The notes under the pieces are model-generated. The model was not told where the DNA came from. It saw nothing but the letters and a program-made list of their open reading frames with translations, and ran no database searches. Shown piece by piece: positions 5,093-5,999 of a DNA stretch of 5,999 bases; within the stretch, counting starts at the first letter, position 1; each line of letters opens with the position of its first letter. The position numbers were made by a program, and so were the translations under genes. Source of the DNA: Desulfurococcales archaeon (GTDB taxonomy: Archaea; Thermoproteota; Thermoprotei_A; Sulfolobales; Ignisphaeraceae); the NCBI GenBank assembly GCA_027066265.1, contig JAMOOB010000461.1:1-5999 (forward strand), written 5' to 3'.

Positions 5093-5999
5093 ATGTCTTC
5101 GAGACCTAGCAAGTATGGTGAGAGCTTCTCGGAATGGTTCTCGTGGATAATCAAGGAGGCGGAGATCTACGACTACGGTAGGTACCCCGTTAAGGGAGTC
5201 GGTGTATGGATGCCTTACGGATTCAAGCTTAGGAAGAACGTTATAGAGTTGATTAGGAGTCTACTCGACGAAACGGGTCACGAAGAGATCCTCCTACCCC
5301 TACTCATACCCGAGACCTTGTTTAGGAAGGAGAGCGAACACGTACGGGGTTTCGAAGGAGAAGTGTTCTGGGTTACTCGAGCTGGTTTCAACGAGCTAGA
5401 TGTAAAGCTCGTTCTGAGACCTACGAGCGAAACCGCTCTGAGCTACATGGAGAGCCTATGGATCAAGAGCTACAAGCAGCTACCGAAGAAGTACTACCAG
5501 ATCGTATCGATATTCCGCTACGAAACGAAGATGACGAAGCCTATGCTGAGAGTACGCGAGGTCACGACGTTCAAGGAAGCCCACACCGTTCACGAAGATT
5601 TCGCTGATGCTGAGCGACAGGTTTTGGAAGCTGTAGAGATCTATCGAAAGTTCTTCGATACGCTAGGCATACCCTACCTAATCTCTCGAAGACCTCAGTG
5701 GGACAAGTTCGCGGGAGCTCTCTACACCATTGCGTTCGATACGCTTCTACCAGATGGAAGAGCTCTGCAGATAGGTACGGTCCACAACCTTGGCCAGAAC
5801 TTTACGGCGGTGTTCGAGGTTAGGATACAGAAGAAGGATGAGAGTCTAGACTACGCTTGGCAGACGAGCTACGGCATATCGGAGCGAGTCATCGCTACGA
5901 TCATAGCGTTCCACAGCGATGATCGAGGTCTCGTGTTGCCACCCATCGTAGCTCCCTATCAAGTGGTAGTGGTTCCGATCCCAAGCGGAGACGAATCTA
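5093..5999 (+). CDS. proS: Prolyl-tRNA synthetase, archaeal/eukaryotic type (3' end outside window)
   Basis: This class II aminoacyl-tRNA synthetase attaches proline to tRNA-Pro in the cytoplasm. The first 302 codons are visible and run open to the window edge. They cover the whole catalytic domain: an N-terminal entry typical of the archaeal type (YGESFSEWFSWIIKEAEIYD, from residue 8); GVWMPYGFKLRKN and the motif 1 region with LLPLLIPE; the proline/ATP-binding LRPTSET (108-114); motif 2 FRYETKMTKPMLRVREVTTF (141-160, catalytic R142 and E144); KEAHT just after it; LQIGTVHNLGQNF; and motif 3 with GISER (261-265) and HSDDRGLVLPP (274-284). The anticodon-binding domain begins at PIVAPYQVVVVPI. 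No bacterial editing insertion is present between motifs 2 and 3, as expected for this type. ATG 5093 is the start because TAG at 5084 closes the frame. A GGTGG site at 5078-5082 is a weak Shine-Dalgarno. The downstream zinc-like C-terminal domain of the family would lie beyond the window. Confidence 0.96.
   Translation, partial: MSSRPSKYGESFSEWFSWIIKEAEIYDYGRYPVKGVGVWMPYGFKLRKNVIELIRSLLDETGHEEILLPLLIPETLFRKESEHVRGFEGEVFWVTRAGFNELDVKLVLRPTSETALSYMESLWIKSYKQLPKKYYQIVSIFRYETKMTKPMLRVREVTTFKEAHTVHEDFADAERQVLEAVEIYRKFFDTLGIPYLISRRPQWDKFAGALYTIAFDTLLPDGRALQIGTVHNLGQNFTAVFEVRIQKKDESLDYAWQTSYGISERVIATIIAFHSDDRGLVLPPIVAPYQVVVVPIPSGDES

Noticed and set aside
1..5999. Mobile elements, CRISPR arrays, tRNA or rRNA genes, toxin-antitoxin pair
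   Set aside because: No transposase, integrase, spaced direct repeats, cloverleaf or toxin partner for the RHH protein could be found by reading both strands.

Overview
The window looks like chromosomal sequence from a hyperthermophilic archaeon of the Thermoproteota (crenarchaeal) type. Four things point that way: a reverse gyrase (the hallmark enzyme of hyperthermophiles), ribosomal protein S25e (present in crenarchaea and relatives, missing from most Euryarchaeota), archaeal-type TrmI and ProRS, and GGTGAT-type Shine-Dalgarno sites with TATA-box promoters. The genus cannot be named from the sequence alone. Coding density is very high. The largest gap between genes is about 110 bases, and no stretch over 300 bases lacks a gene.

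Layout: bases 1-2335 (+) hold the C-terminal 777 residues of reverse gyrase, with its helicase half lying upstream of the window. Three bases later comes a nitrilase-fold protein (2339-3133, +) that appears to have lost two of its three catalytic residues. These two genes are probably co-transcribed. They converge, with only a 2-base gap, on a minus-strand pair: ribosomal protein S25e (3853-3542) followed by an aromatic-rich protein of unknown function that starts at TTG (3522-3136). S25e diverges from a small ribbon-helix-helix regulator (3939-4154, +) across an 85-base intergenic region whose single AT-rich TATA element can be read in both directions. After a 110-base gap containing two inverted repeats come trmI (tRNA m1A methyltransferase, 4265-5053, +) and the first 302 codons of an archaeal/eukaryote-type prolyl-tRNA synthetase (5093 to the window end, +).

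Functionally the right-hand half is a translation neighbourhood: a small-subunit ribosomal protein, a tRNA-stabilising methyltransferase and an aminoacyl-tRNA synthetase. The left-hand half concerns DNA topology at high temperature. I see no mobile element, CRISPR array, tRNA or rRNA gene.

No clear new multi-gene system is visible. The items most worth a second look are the catalytically degenerate nitrilase homologue attached to reverse gyrase, an approximately 87-residue extra segment near the reverse gyrase C-terminus, the unknown protein in the S25e transcript, and a perfect 7-bp inverted repeat that would enclose the ribosome binding site and start of trmI.
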